Assembly: GCA_003512955.1 (NCBI GenBank) | Contig: DOTG01000038.1 | Location: 1 to 64,000, forward strand | DNA length: 64,000 nt | Source: Marinilabiliales bacterium | GTDB taxonomy: Bacteria > Bacteroidota > Bacteroidia > Bacteroidales > SZUA-534 | Direction of reading: 5' to 3' | Shown here: positions 43,457 to 52,894 of the stretch, piece after piece | Layout of the letters: each line of letters begins with the position of its first letter | Position numbering within the stretch: the first letter of the stretch is position 1 | Translations under genes and position numbers: made by a program | The notes under the pieces: generated by a model | What the model was told of the DNA's origin: nothing | Databases searched by the model: none | The model's input: the letters and a program-made list of their open reading frames with translations, nothing else

Positions 43457-45037
43457 TTATTGCAAATTATTACTACCCTGTTTTTTCACCTCAAAATGAC
43501 CTGTCACTCGTTTTTGCCGGATGACATCCTGAACCGGGATACCGCTGATTTTGCTCTCCAACCACGATATAATATCCAGATACAGGAAAGGGCGTTTCTC
43601 AAACGGATCCTGACGCAACCGCTTCAATTCGGCCAAGAGCCCCAAAAAGGCATCGTCAAGACGTTCGGGAGAGATGGAAGGCAACCTCCGTAAAAAGAAC
43701 AGCAGCTCCTTTTGGGTACGGTGCAAGTCCTTCATCTTCGATAAAAAGCGGTAGGTGTTTTTTACCAAATATTCAATCAAATCAAAGTTTTGCATCTCAA
43801 AATGGGTAATCAGGTTTAAGATGCGGGCAAAACACTGGATGTCGGAACGTAATTCGGCATCCTTATAATTGATAACCAGATTGAGGAATTTTACCGTGTT
43901 TTTATGGTCGCCGCTACCAAAATACAAACAGGCAATCTTGTAATAAAAAACCAGGATGATGTGGTTGTCGAGATAGATGTCATTTTCTTCAATAAAATCC
44001 ACAATCTCGGGAACCATTTTCACCCCTTCGGAAAAGGTGCCCTCCATGTAATGCCAGTTGATAAAATGGGTATAGTAATGGTAACAGAGGTTCAGTTCCA
44101 CATTCTTGGTCAAGGGCATTTCCGAGAGTTCTTTAAATTGCCGCAATTCGAGCAACCCTTTTTCGAACCGGGCATAATCGCCAGCAAAATAAAGCCCTTC
44201 AAGCATGTTGTTCAGTCCTTTGATGTACAAATCGGTCTGCGAAACCAGCGCATCGGGGTTGTCCCGAAAAAGCTCCACCCATTTGAGCGAATAGCGGTAT
44301 TGCATCAAAAAATCCTGACTGATTTGGTAATACCACACATGCGACTGATAGAGATACAATTTTTCTAAAAACCCCAGTTTATCGGCATTAAAAACCGGCA
44401 TATTTTCATGAAAAAATTCAGTGATGGCTATCTGATCCTCTTCATTGCGCACGTAACCGTGTTTCAGATAAAAGCCATAGAGCTTAATAGCCAGGTTAGA
44501 TAACGCTCCGACCAACGTGAGGGAATGGTTCAGGTTATCCGATTCCAGAGTAATTTCATCGGCACGGTTATCAATGCTCCGGGTGATGTATTGCGACTCG
44601 ATCAACTTTTCAAATTCCACCATCTCAAAGTAAAGAAGTTGGCGTTCGTATTTTTTTGCCTGAAGTTTCGCCTTTTCAAGCGTGATCAGGCTTTGCCGGT
44701 ATAAGGCTTTGTTATAAAGAATCTTGGCATAGTCAATCTGTTGGCGGAGCATAATATCGGCATCGTTCAGCTGTGATGAAAGCCGCAGGCTAACCAAAAG
44801 GTTCTTGGTCAGGTTAGCTTTCAGGTTCGGCAATTGTGTTTGTTTAATTTCCGGAGCTTTTTTCAGGATTTCCTCCTCGTTATAATCTTTCTGTTTGTCA
44901 ATAATATCGAAAAGGTTCACAAATTTCACGTTTTCACCATCACCAATGCGGTTGGCATAAAGCTTAAAATTGCGTTTTTCGGCCTTAGTCATCGACTTAA
45001 TCAGCTTAAAAAGGTGGTCGGTTTGCTGTCTGGCCAT
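43457..45037 (-). CDS. Conserved helical protein of unknown function (526 aa)
   Basis: The protein begins MARQQTDHLFKLIKSMTKAE and is almost entirely alpha-helical and charged, with no signal peptide or membrane segment. Paired-helix units resembling TPR/HEAT solenoids recur (DIMLRQQIDYAKILYNKALY, YKIACLYFGSGDHKNTVKFL). The N-terminal pattern (LxKLIKSMTKAEKRNFKLYA) is one I associate with uncharacterised proteins widespread in Bacteroidota. It is likely a cytoplasmic scaffold. A TACATTTG promoter box lies 75 nt upstream. No function can be assigned. Confidence 0.8.
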   Translation of the reverse strand: MARQQTDHLFKLIKSMTKAEKRNFKLYANRIGDGENVKFVNLFDIIDKQKDYNEEEILKKAPEIKQTQLPNLKANLTKNLLVSLRLSSQLNDADIMLRQQIDYAKILYNKALYRQSLITLEKAKLQAKKYERQLLYFEMVEFEKLIESQYITRSIDNRADEITLESDNLNHSLTLVGALSNLAIKLYGFYLKHGYVRNEEDQIAITEFFHENMPVFNADKLGFLEKLYLYQSHVWYYQISQDFLMQYRYSLKWVELFRDNPDALVSQTDLYIKGLNNMLEGLYFAGDYARFEKGLLELRQFKELSEMPLTKNVELNLCYHYYTHFINWHYMEGTFSEGVKMVPEIVDFIEENDIYLDNHIILVFYYKIACLYFGSGDHKNTVKFLNLVINYKDAELRSDIQCFARILNLITHFEMQNFDLIEYLVKNTYRFLSKMKDLHRTQKELLFFLRRLPSISPERLDDAFLGLLAELKRLRQDPFEKRPFLYLDIISWLESKISGIPVQDVIRQKRVTGHFEVKKQGSNNLQ

Positions 45038-45111
45038 TGTATTAATTGTTTAGGTTATCGTAATTCAAACTATTGAACATCAACATAAATTTGAGATTAA
45101 CTTACAATTTG

Positions 45112-45119
45112 ACAAATGT
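45112..45119 (-). promoter_or_regulatory. TAnnTTTG -7 box of the 526-aa protein gene
   Basis: The minus strand reads TACATTTG, an exact -7 match, 75 nt before the ATG at 45037. No convincing -33 element is seen. Confidence 0.4.
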
Positions 45120-45212
45120 AGCCGCCTGTTATTATGTTTTTTTTAACCAAAAGGTTCCATCTATTTTTACATCGTCAAATTTAAGTACAGGTTTTTAAAT
45201 AAACCAAACTAA

Positions 45213-45497
45213 ATGTTAAAAAGGATGAATACACTTTCGATTAACGGAGAAACATTGACCCCAAGAACCGTCCACACGATGGTTAAGATTCTTAACGATG
45301 CAGTTAAAAAAGATTCCAATCTTGCTTTCGATTTGCTACTCTTCTTACAAGAGCGCCATATTGAAGTCCCCCTGCTCTCCAGTGAGGAGCTCAGCCAACT
45401 GATTCCTGTCAGTTTTAAAAACCAAAATTCAAAAAAGCATTACAATCAGATTCAACATGCTTTTGAAGGAATCGCCTCTAAAGAGGATATCATTTGA
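45213..45497 (+). CDS. Small hypothetical protein (94 aa)
   Basis: A 94-codon ORF with good composition: MLKRMNTLSINGETLTPR, a helical middle (MVKILNDAVKKDSNLAFDLLLFLQER) and a polar tail. ATG at 45225 (MNTLSING) is an alternative start. No signal peptide, membrane helix or known motif is visible. It sits 105 nt upstream of leuA on the same strand, but the gap contains a small hairpin and the two may not be cotranscribed. I do not recognise the family. The absence of a better frame and the soluble helical profile favour a real gene. Confidence 0.55.
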   Translation: MLKRMNTLSINGETLTPRTVHTMVKILNDAVKKDSNLAFDLLLFLQERHIEVPLLSSEELSQLIPVSFKNQNSKKHYNQIQHAFEGIASKEDII

Positions 45498-45602
45498 ACA
45501 ATTTATTTGCATTGTATTGTTAGGTTGAAAAAACCTATGATTACTGCCCTCGTCAGTGGATGAGCGGAGCAAAGTTATTGTTGAACTTAAAAATTTGGAA
45601 AC

Positions 45603-47096
45603 ATGGCATCAGACAAAATTTACATTTTTGATACCACCCTGCGCGACGGTGAACAAGTTCCCGGTTGCCAGTTAAACACCATCGAAAAAATTGAAGTAGC
45701 CAAAGCACTTGAGGAATTGGGTGTGGATGTAATTGAAGCAGGTTTTCCCATTTCAAGTCCCGGCGATTTTAACTCGGTGGTCGAAATATCAAAAGCGGTG
45801 ACCAACCCAACCATTTGCGCGTTGACCCGGGCGGTGAAAAAAGATATTGAAGTGGCTGCCGAAGCCCTGAAATTCGCAAAACGCGGGCGTATCCACACGG
45901 GCATTGGTACCTCGTATTATCACATTGTGCATAAACTGAAGAGCAACGAAGAAGAAATCATCCAACGGGCGATTGAGGCTGTAAAATATGCCCGTCGGTT
46001 TGTAGACGATGTGGAGTTTTATGCCGAAGATGCCGGACGTTCTGAAAACAAATTCCTGGCCCGGGTGACCGAAGCTGTTATTAAAGCAGGGGCTACCGTA
46101 GTAAACATCCCTGATACCACCGGCTATTGTTTGCCCACTATGTATGGCGAAAAAATCAAATACCTGATGGATCACGTACCCAACATTGACAAAGCCATTT
46201 TGTCCACCCACTGCCACAACGACTTGGGAATGGCCACGGCCAACAGTATCATGGGCGTAATGAACGGGGCACGCCAAGTAGAAGTAACCATTAACGGTAT
46301 TGGAGAACGCGCCGGAAACACTTCACTCGAAGAGGTGGTAATGACCTTGAAGAGCCACAAAGATTTGAATCTGGTTACAGGCATTAAAACTAAAAAAATA
46401 ATGAAAACCAGCCGTTTGGTTTCATCCTTAATGAACATGCCTGTTCAGGCCAACAAAGCCATTGTAGGTAAAAACGCTTTTGCACACTCCTCCGGAATCC
46501 ATCAGGATGGAGTGATTAAGAACCGGGAAAACTACGAAATCATCGATCCCAACGAAGTGGGTGTGAATGAATCGGAAATTATTCTGACTGCACGCAGCGG
46601 ACGAGCCGCCTTAAAACACCGTTTGGAACTGCTGGGTTACAAACCGAATGGTGATCTGGACGATATTTATAACCGGTTCCTGGAATTGGCCGACCAAAAA
46701 AAGCAGGTGAACGACAACGATCTGGAATTTTTGGTGGACATGAACAAAAAGGAACACCGCAGCATGAAACTTGATTATTTGCATATCTCCACTGGAACGG
46801 CCCCCGAAACCATGGCTACCGTACGATTGAATGTAAACGGTGAGCTTCAGTCGGCTACTGCCAGCGGGAATGGCCCCGTGGATGCCTCTTTCAATGCTAT
46901 AAAAGAAGTTGTCAAACGCAAATTACATCTGGAGGAATTTCTAATTCAAGCCATCACCAAAGGCAGCGACGATGTGGGAAAAGTACATGTGCAGATACGG
47001 AACAATGGAACCATTTTCCATGGATTTTCAGGCAGCACGAACATCCTCACAGCCAGTGTTGAGGCTTATATTGATGCTATTGCTAAGATAAAATAA
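45603..47096 (+). CDS. leuA: 2-isopropylmalate synthase
   Basis: LeuA condenses acetyl-CoA with 2-oxoisovalerate, the first committed step of leucine synthesis. The 497-residue protein has the DTTLRDGEQVPG motif of the HMGL-like TIM barrel, the metal-binding THCHNDLGMATAN, and GERAGNTSLEEVVM. The HSSGIHQDGV segment and a C-terminal regulatory LeuA domain (about residues 385-497) complete it. The regulatory domain indicates leucine feedback inhibition. The related citramalate synthase cannot be fully excluded, but leuB directly downstream supports LeuA. leuC and leuD, usually in the same cluster, are absent. Confidence 0.95.
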   Translation: MASDKIYIFDTTLRDGEQVPGCQLNTIEKIEVAKALEELGVDVIEAGFPISSPGDFNSVVEISKAVTNPTICALTRAVKKDIEVAAEALKFAKRGRIHTGIGTSYYHIVHKLKSNEEEIIQRAIEAVKYARRFVDDVEFYAEDAGRSENKFLARVTEAVIKAGATVVNIPDTTGYCLPTMYGEKIKYLMDHVPNIDKAILSTHCHNDLGMATANSIMGVMNGARQVEVTINGIGERAGNTSLEEVVMTLKSHKDLNLVTGIKTKKIMKTSRLVSSLMNMPVQANKAIVGKNAFAHSSGIHQDGVIKNRENYEIIDPNEVGVNESEIILTARSGRAALKHRLELLGYKPNGDLDDIYNRFLELADQKKQVNDNDLEFLVDMNKKEHRSMKLDYLHISTGTAPETMATVRLNVNGELQSATASGNGPVDASFNAIKEVVKRKLHLEEFLIQAITKGSDDVGKVHVQIRNNGTIFHGFSGSTNILTASVEAYIDAIAKIK

Positions 47097-47194
47097 ACTA
47101 CCGGATTGTTCCACAAACGACCAAATTTCTATACTGTTGGTCCGGAGGAATAAAAATAGTTCAAAACACTAATTTTAAAATTGTAATCATTCAA

Positions 47195-48271
47195 ATGAAG
47201 AATATTCTTGTGTTACCGGGCGACGGAATTGGTCCTGAAATTACAACCGAAGCCATAAAAGTGATGAATGCCGCCGCCGATGCCTATGGCTTTACATTGA
47301 ATTTTGACTTTGCCCGCATTGGTGCCTCAGCCATTTACAAAGACGGTAATCCCCTACCCGATGAAACCGTTGAAAAAGCGGAAAGGGCTGATGCCATTCT
47401 TTTGGGAGCAGTTGGTTTACCCGAATTTGATGGCGAAAAAGACCCCAACCGCCGCCCTGAAATGGGTTTGTTGGGAATCCGCAAAAAGATGCAGTTGTAT
47501 TGCAACATACGCCCGGTGAAAACTTACGAAGCCATCAAACATTTATCTCCTTTGAAGGAAGAAATTATTAACGGAACCGACTTTGTGATTTTCCGTGAAC
47601 TGACCGGTGGTATTTATTTTGGCAACAAAGGGCGTTCGGCCGATGGACAAACCGCCTACGACGATTGCAGTTATTCCGTACATGAGATTCAACGGATAGC
47701 CCAGTTGGCTTACGAAGAGGCCATGCGCCGCGATAAAAAACTATTACTGGCCGACAAGGCCAACGTGTTGGAAACCTCCCGCTTATGGCGCGAGACTGTC
47801 ACTGCCATGAACAAAAATTATCCCGAGGTGAAACTCGATTATCAGTACATTGATAATGCGGCCATGCAGGTGGTACTCCGCCCATCGCAGTTTAGCGTGA
47901 TTGTAACCGAGAATATGTTTGGCGACATCCTTTCCGATGAAGCATCGGTAATTATCGGTTCACTGGGAATGTTGCCATCGGCATCGTATGGTATCAAAAC
48001 AGCACTGTTTGAACCTTCGCACGGATCGTACCCGCAAGCTGCAGGTAAAAATATTGCCAACCCCATGGCTACCATCCTGTCGGCAGCTTTATTGCTGCAA
48101 TATTTAGGTTTTAACGATGCCGCAAAAGCTATTGAGAATGCTGTGGACCAAGCATTGACCCAAAAAGTATGCACCATGGACATTAATCCCGGGAAACCAT
48201 CATCGACCTCAGCCGTAGGCGATTTTATTGCTCAAACCGTTAAAGCAAATGCAAAAATAGCTGTGCATTAA
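47195..48271 (+). CDS. leuB: 3-isopropylmalate dehydrogenase
   Basis: LeuB oxidatively decarboxylates 3-isopropylmalate with NAD+. The 358-residue protein contains LPGDGIGPEIT, the GAVGLPEFDG loop, substrate-binding RELTGGIYFG, the metal site in NMFGDILSDEAS and the cofactor loop EPSHGSYPQAAGKNIANP. It lies 98 nt downstream of leuA on the same strand and probably shares its transcript. A hairpin after the stop also faces the convergent truC gene. Length and motifs are complete. Confidence 0.95.
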   Translation: MKNILVLPGDGIGPEITTEAIKVMNAAADAYGFTLNFDFARIGASAIYKDGNPLPDETVEKAERADAILLGAVGLPEFDGEKDPNRRPEMGLLGIRKKMQLYCNIRPVKTYEAIKHLSPLKEEIINGTDFVIFRELTGGIYFGNKGRSADGQTAYDDCSYSVHEIQRIAQLAYEEAMRRDKKLLLADKANVLETSRLWRETVTAMNKNYPEVKLDYQYIDNAAMQVVLRPSQFSVIVTENMFGDILSDEASVIIGSLGMLPSASYGIKTALFEPSHGSYPQAAGKNIANPMATILSAALLLQYLGFNDAAKAIENAVDQALTQKVCTMDINPGKPSSTSAVGDFIAQTVKANAKIAVH

Positions 48272-48300
48272 TATCTCAAATTCATACAAAAATTAAATTT

Positions 48301-48334
48301 TAAAACCTCTTGATAAACTTCAGGAGGTTTTTTT
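48301..48334. terminator. Bidirectional terminator between leuB and truC
   Basis: AAACCTC and GAGGTTT pair around a 12-14 nt loop and run into T7 on the plus strand; the minus strand has a T-run as well. The truC stop codon lies at the edge of the hairpin. Confidence 0.7.
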
Positions 48335-49025
48335 ACGTCCGGATGGATAACTGGGTAAGTTCCAGCCCCTTCCGGAATTCAGGGTGCAGCCCTGCTTGCA
48401 TGCAAATGGGCGTATGTGTTTCAGGATGCAAAAACGTAACTTCGGTGGCATGAAGCAACATGGTGTCAAATCCCCAACGTTCCTTAAACAGGCGGTTTTG
48501 TTTGTTGCACCCATGCGGGCGATCCCCTATGATGGGATGGAAAATGTGGGCAAAATGTTTCCGTATCTGGTGTATCCGTCCGGTATGCGGCTCCACTTCA
48601 ACCAGGGAATAGCGAGAAGTTTGGAATTTCCCGAAAGGGACCGAAATCTCCGACCGTTGCAAAGTCCTGTAATAGGTAACCGCCTCCTGATTTTTTCCGG
48701 CATCGTTCACCAAAGGATAATCAATAATCCCCGAATCGTCGGTATGGCCACGTACCACCGCCAGATATTTTTTTGAAACCCTGTTTTCAGCAAAAAGCAG
48801 GTTCATGGCTGCATTCATTTCAGTGTTCAGTGCAAAAACTAATACCCCGGCTGTTTTACGGTCGAGCCTATGAACAGGATACACATAGCAGCCAATCTGG
48901 TTACGTAATTCCTGAACCGCGAATTCTTTGGCCTCGTCGGCATATTTGGAGCGGTGAACCAGCAACCCGTGTGGCTTGTTAATGGCAACCAACTGGTTTT
49001 GGTGATAAATAATTTCGAGCTGCAT
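48333..49025 (-). CDS. truC: tRNA pseudouridine synthase C
   Basis: This RluA-family enzyme converts U65 of certain tRNAs to pseudouridine. The 230-residue protein contains INKPHGLLVHRS, the catalytic motif HRLDRKTAGVL with Asp55, the KKYLAVVRG strand and EPHTGRIHQIRKHFAHIFHPIIGD. The length, the absence of an S4 domain and the segment HRS...(N/D)QIG follow E. coli TruC more closely than RluA or RluD. It is monocistronic and convergent with leuB. Confidence 0.88.
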   Translation of the reverse strand: MQLEIIYHQNQLVAINKPHGLLVHRSKYADEAKEFAVQELRNQIGCYVYPVHRLDRKTAGVLVFALNTEMNAAMNLLFAENRVSKKYLAVVRGHTDDSGIIDYPLVNDAGKNQEAVTYYRTLQRSEISVPFGKFQTSRYSLVEVEPHTGRIHQIRKHFAHIFHPIIGDRPHGCNKQNRLFKERWGFDTMLLHATEVTFLHPETHTPICMQAGLHPEFRKGLELTQLSIRT

Positions 49026-49255
49026 GGCTCAAAAGTAATGGAATTTTTCCACAGCATAGAATGAATCTGGGCATTGCCCTGTAAAATATTAAAATTGATG
49101 CAGTTAATTGAATGAAAAAAGAACTTAATATCCAAAGACGGTCGCTGAAATCTCAAAATCTCACTTAATGCCTCAAAATCTTTTTGCTCACTTGTAACCG
49201 TTCTCATTTTGTTGCGTTCATTACCTATTGAATCATAACTAAAAACAGATAAAAC

Positions 49256-51145
49256 ATGAAATATGTAGTTTCTTTAGCATTGGCTTTTTTGTTCCTGACA
49301 AACATCAAGGCCCAAGTTCCAATTTTTGAGGACCGTTCATCCGTTCCGGTTCAATATACATGGGATTTTGCAGATATTTATCCCTCGTGGGATGCCTGGA
49401 GTGCCGATTTTAAAAAACTCTCCACCAATGTAGATGAGCTTGCCACATTCCAAGGTAAGTTATCGGAAAGCGACAAAGCTCTGGAAGCTTATTCAACAAA
49501 GCAAGATGAGACCATCAAAATACTTATCAAGGTATATGCTTACGTAATGCTGCAACGGAGTATCAATGGCCGCGATCAGGAAATTAACAGCAAAATGCAG
49601 GAAATTTCAGGTCTGTTTGCAAAATTTGGGATGGCTACCTCATGGGTAAGCCCTGAAATGGTTGCAATTCCTAAAGATACCATGGATGCCTGGACTCAAA
49701 AAAATGCTTATCTGAAGCAGGACCGTATCTCTTTGATGGACATTTACCGATTGCAAGAGCATGTGCTGACTGCTGAAAAAGAAGAAGCCCTAGCCTATTA
49801 TTCCAAGGTATTAAATGCCTCCTCCGAAACATATAAAGCTTTGGCAAATGCCGATCTGGAGTATCCCGAGGTGACCCTTTCCGATAGTTCAAAAATAACC
49901 GCAAGCCCAGTAGGAGTTAAAAATGTGATGGTGAACAACCCCAACCAGGCCGACAGGCTTTTGGCAAGCAGTGAATTGACTAAAACCTATGCTGTAAATA
50001 AAAACACTTATGCCAGCATTTATGCTGGTATATTGGAAGCCCGCTGGGCCAATGCCAATGTGCATAAATACAAATCGTGCCTTGATGATGTATTGAGTGG
50101 CGACAATATCCCTACCGATGTGTATCACTCTTTAATCAAAACCGCTAAAGATCATGTATCACCACTTCAAAAATACCTGCAATTGCGAAAAGCTGCCCTG
50201 GGTCTTGAAAAATATTATGGCTCCGATGGCATGCTGGAATTGGTTGAAAATGAAACAAAATATACGTATGAAGATGCCAAATTGCAAATTCTGGCAGCCC
50301 TTCAACCCATGGGAAAAACTTATCTTGACAAAGTAAGTGTGGCCCTGAATAACCGATGGATTGACGTGTATGAAACGCCCGGAAAAGAACCGGGAGCGTA
50401 CAACCTGGGTATTTATGGGGTTCATCCTTACCTGCTGCTAAACTACGGCGGCTTGCTTGATGATAGTTTCACCTTGATTCATGAATTAGGTCATTGCATG
50501 CAAAGCGAATTTTCCAATAGCACACAACCCTACGCCACCAGCCAATATTCCGGTTTCGTAGCCGAAGTAGCTTCTACTTTCAACGAGCATTTATTGATGG
50601 ATTATCTGATTAAAAATGCAAAAACACCCAATGAGAAGATTTCATTATTGGTACAGCAAATTGAAAATATCTACGGTACTTTTTATGTACAAGCCATGTT
50701 TGCCGATTGGGAATTCCAGATGCATTCGCTTGTTGAGCAAGGTATCCCGATGAATGAACAGGTAATGTCGTCCAAATGGGACGAACTTTCAACTGCCTAT
50801 TATGGCATTACCATGGAAAAAACTGAATTTGGTAAATATACCTGGGCACGGGTGATGCACTTTTATGAATACGACTACTATGTGTATAAATATGCTACCA
50901 GTTTTGCCGCCTCGGCCAAACTATCGCAAGATGTGTTAACCCCGGACAAAAAAGAAAGGCAACTGGCCACTGAAAGATATATTAGGTTCCTTAGTGCCGG
51001 AAGCAGTGATTACCCAATCAGCCTGCTTAAAAATGCCGGCGTAGATTTGACAACCTCTGCCCCATTTGAGGCTGTTGCCAATCAAATGGAAAGTTTGGTA
51101 AACCAGTTGGAAATTGAACTAAAAAAGGCCGGAAAGATAAACTAA
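49256..51145 (+). CDS. pepF: Secreted oligoendopeptidase F (M3 family)
   Basis: M3 metallopeptidases cleave short peptides at a zinc site. The 629-residue protein has the zinc-binding HELGH at 409-413 and the downstream glutamate in EVASTFNEHLL, both required for catalysis. It begins with a Sec signal peptide (MKYVVSLALAFLFLTNIKAQ), so the enzyme acts in the periplasm or outside rather than in the cytoplasm like lactococcal PepF. The N-terminal helical region is of normal length. It is monocistronic, with no obvious terminator hairpin before guaB. Confidence 0.92.
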   Translation: MKYVVSLALAFLFLTNIKAQVPIFEDRSSVPVQYTWDFADIYPSWDAWSADFKKLSTNVDELATFQGKLSESDKALEAYSTKQDETIKILIKVYAYVMLQRSINGRDQEINSKMQEISGLFAKFGMATSWVSPEMVAIPKDTMDAWTQKNAYLKQDRISLMDIYRLQEHVLTAEKEEALAYYSKVLNASSETYKALANADLEYPEVTLSDSSKITASPVGVKNVMVNNPNQADRLLASSELTKTYAVNKNTYASIYAGILEARWANANVHKYKSCLDDVLSGDNIPTDVYHSLIKTAKDHVSPLQKYLQLRKAALGLEKYYGSDGMLELVENETKYTYEDAKLQILAALQPMGKTYLDKVSVALNNRWIDVYETPGKEPGAYNLGIYGVHPYLLLNYGGLLDDSFTLIHELGHCMQSEFSNSTQPYATSQYSGFVAEVASTFNEHLLMDYLIKNAKTPNEKISLLVQQIENIYGTFYVQAMFADWEFQMHSLVEQGIPMNEQVMSSKWDELSTAYYGITMEKTEFGKYTWARVMHFYEYDYYVYKYATSFAASAKLSQDVLTPDKKERQLATERYIRFLSAGSSDYPISLLKNAGVDLTTSAPFEAVANQMESLVNQLEIELKKAGKIN

Positions 51146-51391
51146 CAAAAAACCTTTCAACGGACAAAATTTTTGAAAGCAGGCATCCACCTGCTTTCTT
51201 TGTTTTTGCAAGGAATCGTAAAAAATCTACCACCGTAGATTGAAATCATCCAAGTAATGTAAATCCGCCATTTCTGAAAACACATAATTGTTTGAATTAC
51301 AGAATCATAAAAAAATGAAAATTTACCTGTCACGTACCCATTTTTTTTGTATTTTGGCACAATTTTTAAAAACACTTCAACTCTTTGAACT

Positions 51392-52864
51392 ATGGCATTT
51401 ATCAACGATAAGATAATTGGAGAAGGGCTCACCTTTGACGATGTCTATTTGGTTCCGGCTTATTCCAATATTTTACCCCGGAATGTAGATATCAGCAGTC
51501 AATTTTCAAGGAACATCCGGCTCAATACACCTATTGTTTCTGCAGCTATGGATACCGTGACCGAATCGACCATGGCCATCGCCATTGCCCGCGAAGGGGG
51601 AATCGGGGTCATTCACAAAAACATGAGCATCGAAGAGCAAGCCCGAAAAGTAAAAATGGTAAAACGGGCCGAAAACGGGATGATCATTGACCCGGTAACC
51701 ATCACTAAAGAAAAAAAAGTGGCTGAGGCCCTTCAATTAATGAAGGAATTCAAAATTGGAGGTATCCCCGTGGTTGACCAATACAACACCCTGATTGGGA
51801 TTGTCACCAATCGCGATTTGCGGTTCGAAACCATGAGCAAAAGTATTTCCGAGGTGATGACTTGTGAGAATATTGTCACCACCAAACAATCCATCGACTT
51901 GGATCAGGCTGCACAAATTTTAATGAAACACAAAATTGAAAAACTTCCGGTAGTTGATGACGACAACAAACTGGTTGGTTTAATTACTTATAAAGATATT
52001 ACCAAAGCCAAAGACCGCCCCAACGCCTGCAAAGACAATAAAGGACGGTTACGGGTTGCCGCGGGAGTAGGTGTTACCTCCGATACCATGGAGCGGATTA
52101 GTGCATTGGTAGATGCCGGAGTTGATGCCATTGTGATTGATACGGCACATGGGCATTCGCAAGGTGTGATTGAAACCCTGAAAATGGCAAAAAAGAAATT
52201 CCCTACTGTAGATTATGTAGTTGGAAATATTGCTACAGCCGAAGCCGCTCTGGCTCTGGTTGAAGCAGGTGCCGATGCCGTAAAAGTCGGGATTGGTCCA
52301 GGTTCCATCTGTACCACCCGGATTGTGGCTGGTGTAGGAGTTCCTCAGCTTTCAGCCATCAACTGGGTAGCCGAAGCCTTGAAAGAAACCGGTGTTCCTG
52401 TGATTGGTGACGGCGGAATCCGTTATTCCGGAGATATAGTAAAAGGTCTGGCTGCCGGAGCCGATTCCATCATGATAGGTTCACTTTTTGCAGGAACCGA
52501 AGAATCGCCCGGCGAAACGATCATCTACCAAGGTCGGAAATTCAAATCGTACCGGGGTATGGGCTCTATTGAAGCCATGCAGCAAGGATCGAAAGACCGG
52601 TATTTTCAAGATGCCGAAGACGATATTAAAAAGCTGGTACCTGAAGGAATCGCCGCACGTGTTCCCTACAAAGGGACTTTATCGGAGGTTATCTACCAAA
52701 TGATGGGCGGTTTACGTGCCGGTATGGGGTATTGCGGTGCCAAAGATATACCTGCTCTGAAACAAGCACGGTTTGTACGAATTACCAGTGCCGGAATGGC
52801 CGAAGGTCACCCGCACGATGTGACCATCACCCGCGAAGCTCCAAATTATTCCAGAGAATCATAA
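51392..52864 (+). CDS. guaB: IMP dehydrogenase
   Basis: GuaB oxidises IMP to XMP, the rate-limiting step of guanine nucleotide synthesis. The 490-residue protein has the LTFDDVYLVPAYS start and two CBS domains (about residues 95-205) inserted in the TIM barrel. The active-site loop GPGSICTTR places the catalytic Cys at 307. GDGGIRYSGD, YRGMGS and the flap region VPYKGTLSEV follow. It leads a cluster of periplasmic chaperone genes, the first starting 30 nt after its stop, so transcription may be shared. Confidence 0.97.
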   Translation: MAFINDKIIGEGLTFDDVYLVPAYSNILPRNVDISSQFSRNIRLNTPIVSAAMDTVTESTMAIAIAREGGIGVIHKNMSIEEQARKVKMVKRAENGMIIDPVTITKEKKVAEALQLMKEFKIGGIPVVDQYNTLIGIVTNRDLRFETMSKSISEVMTCENIVTTKQSIDLDQAAQILMKHKIEKLPVVDDDNKLVGLITYKDITKAKDRPNACKDNKGRLRVAAGVGVTSDTMERISALVDAGVDAIVIDTAHGHSQGVIETLKMAKKKFPTVDYVVGNIATAEAALALVEAGADAVKVGIGPGSICTTRIVAGVGVPQLSAINWVAEALKETGVPVIGDGGIRYSGDIVKGLAAGADSIMIGSLFAGTEESPGETIIYQGRKFKSYRGMGSIEAMQQGSKDRYFQDAEDDIKKLVPEGIAARVPYKGTLSEVIYQMMGGLRAGMGYCGAKDIPALKQARFVRITSAGMAEGHPHDVTITREAPNYSRES

Positions 52865-52894
52865 CTAAATCCATAAACCGATAAAATATACTAG

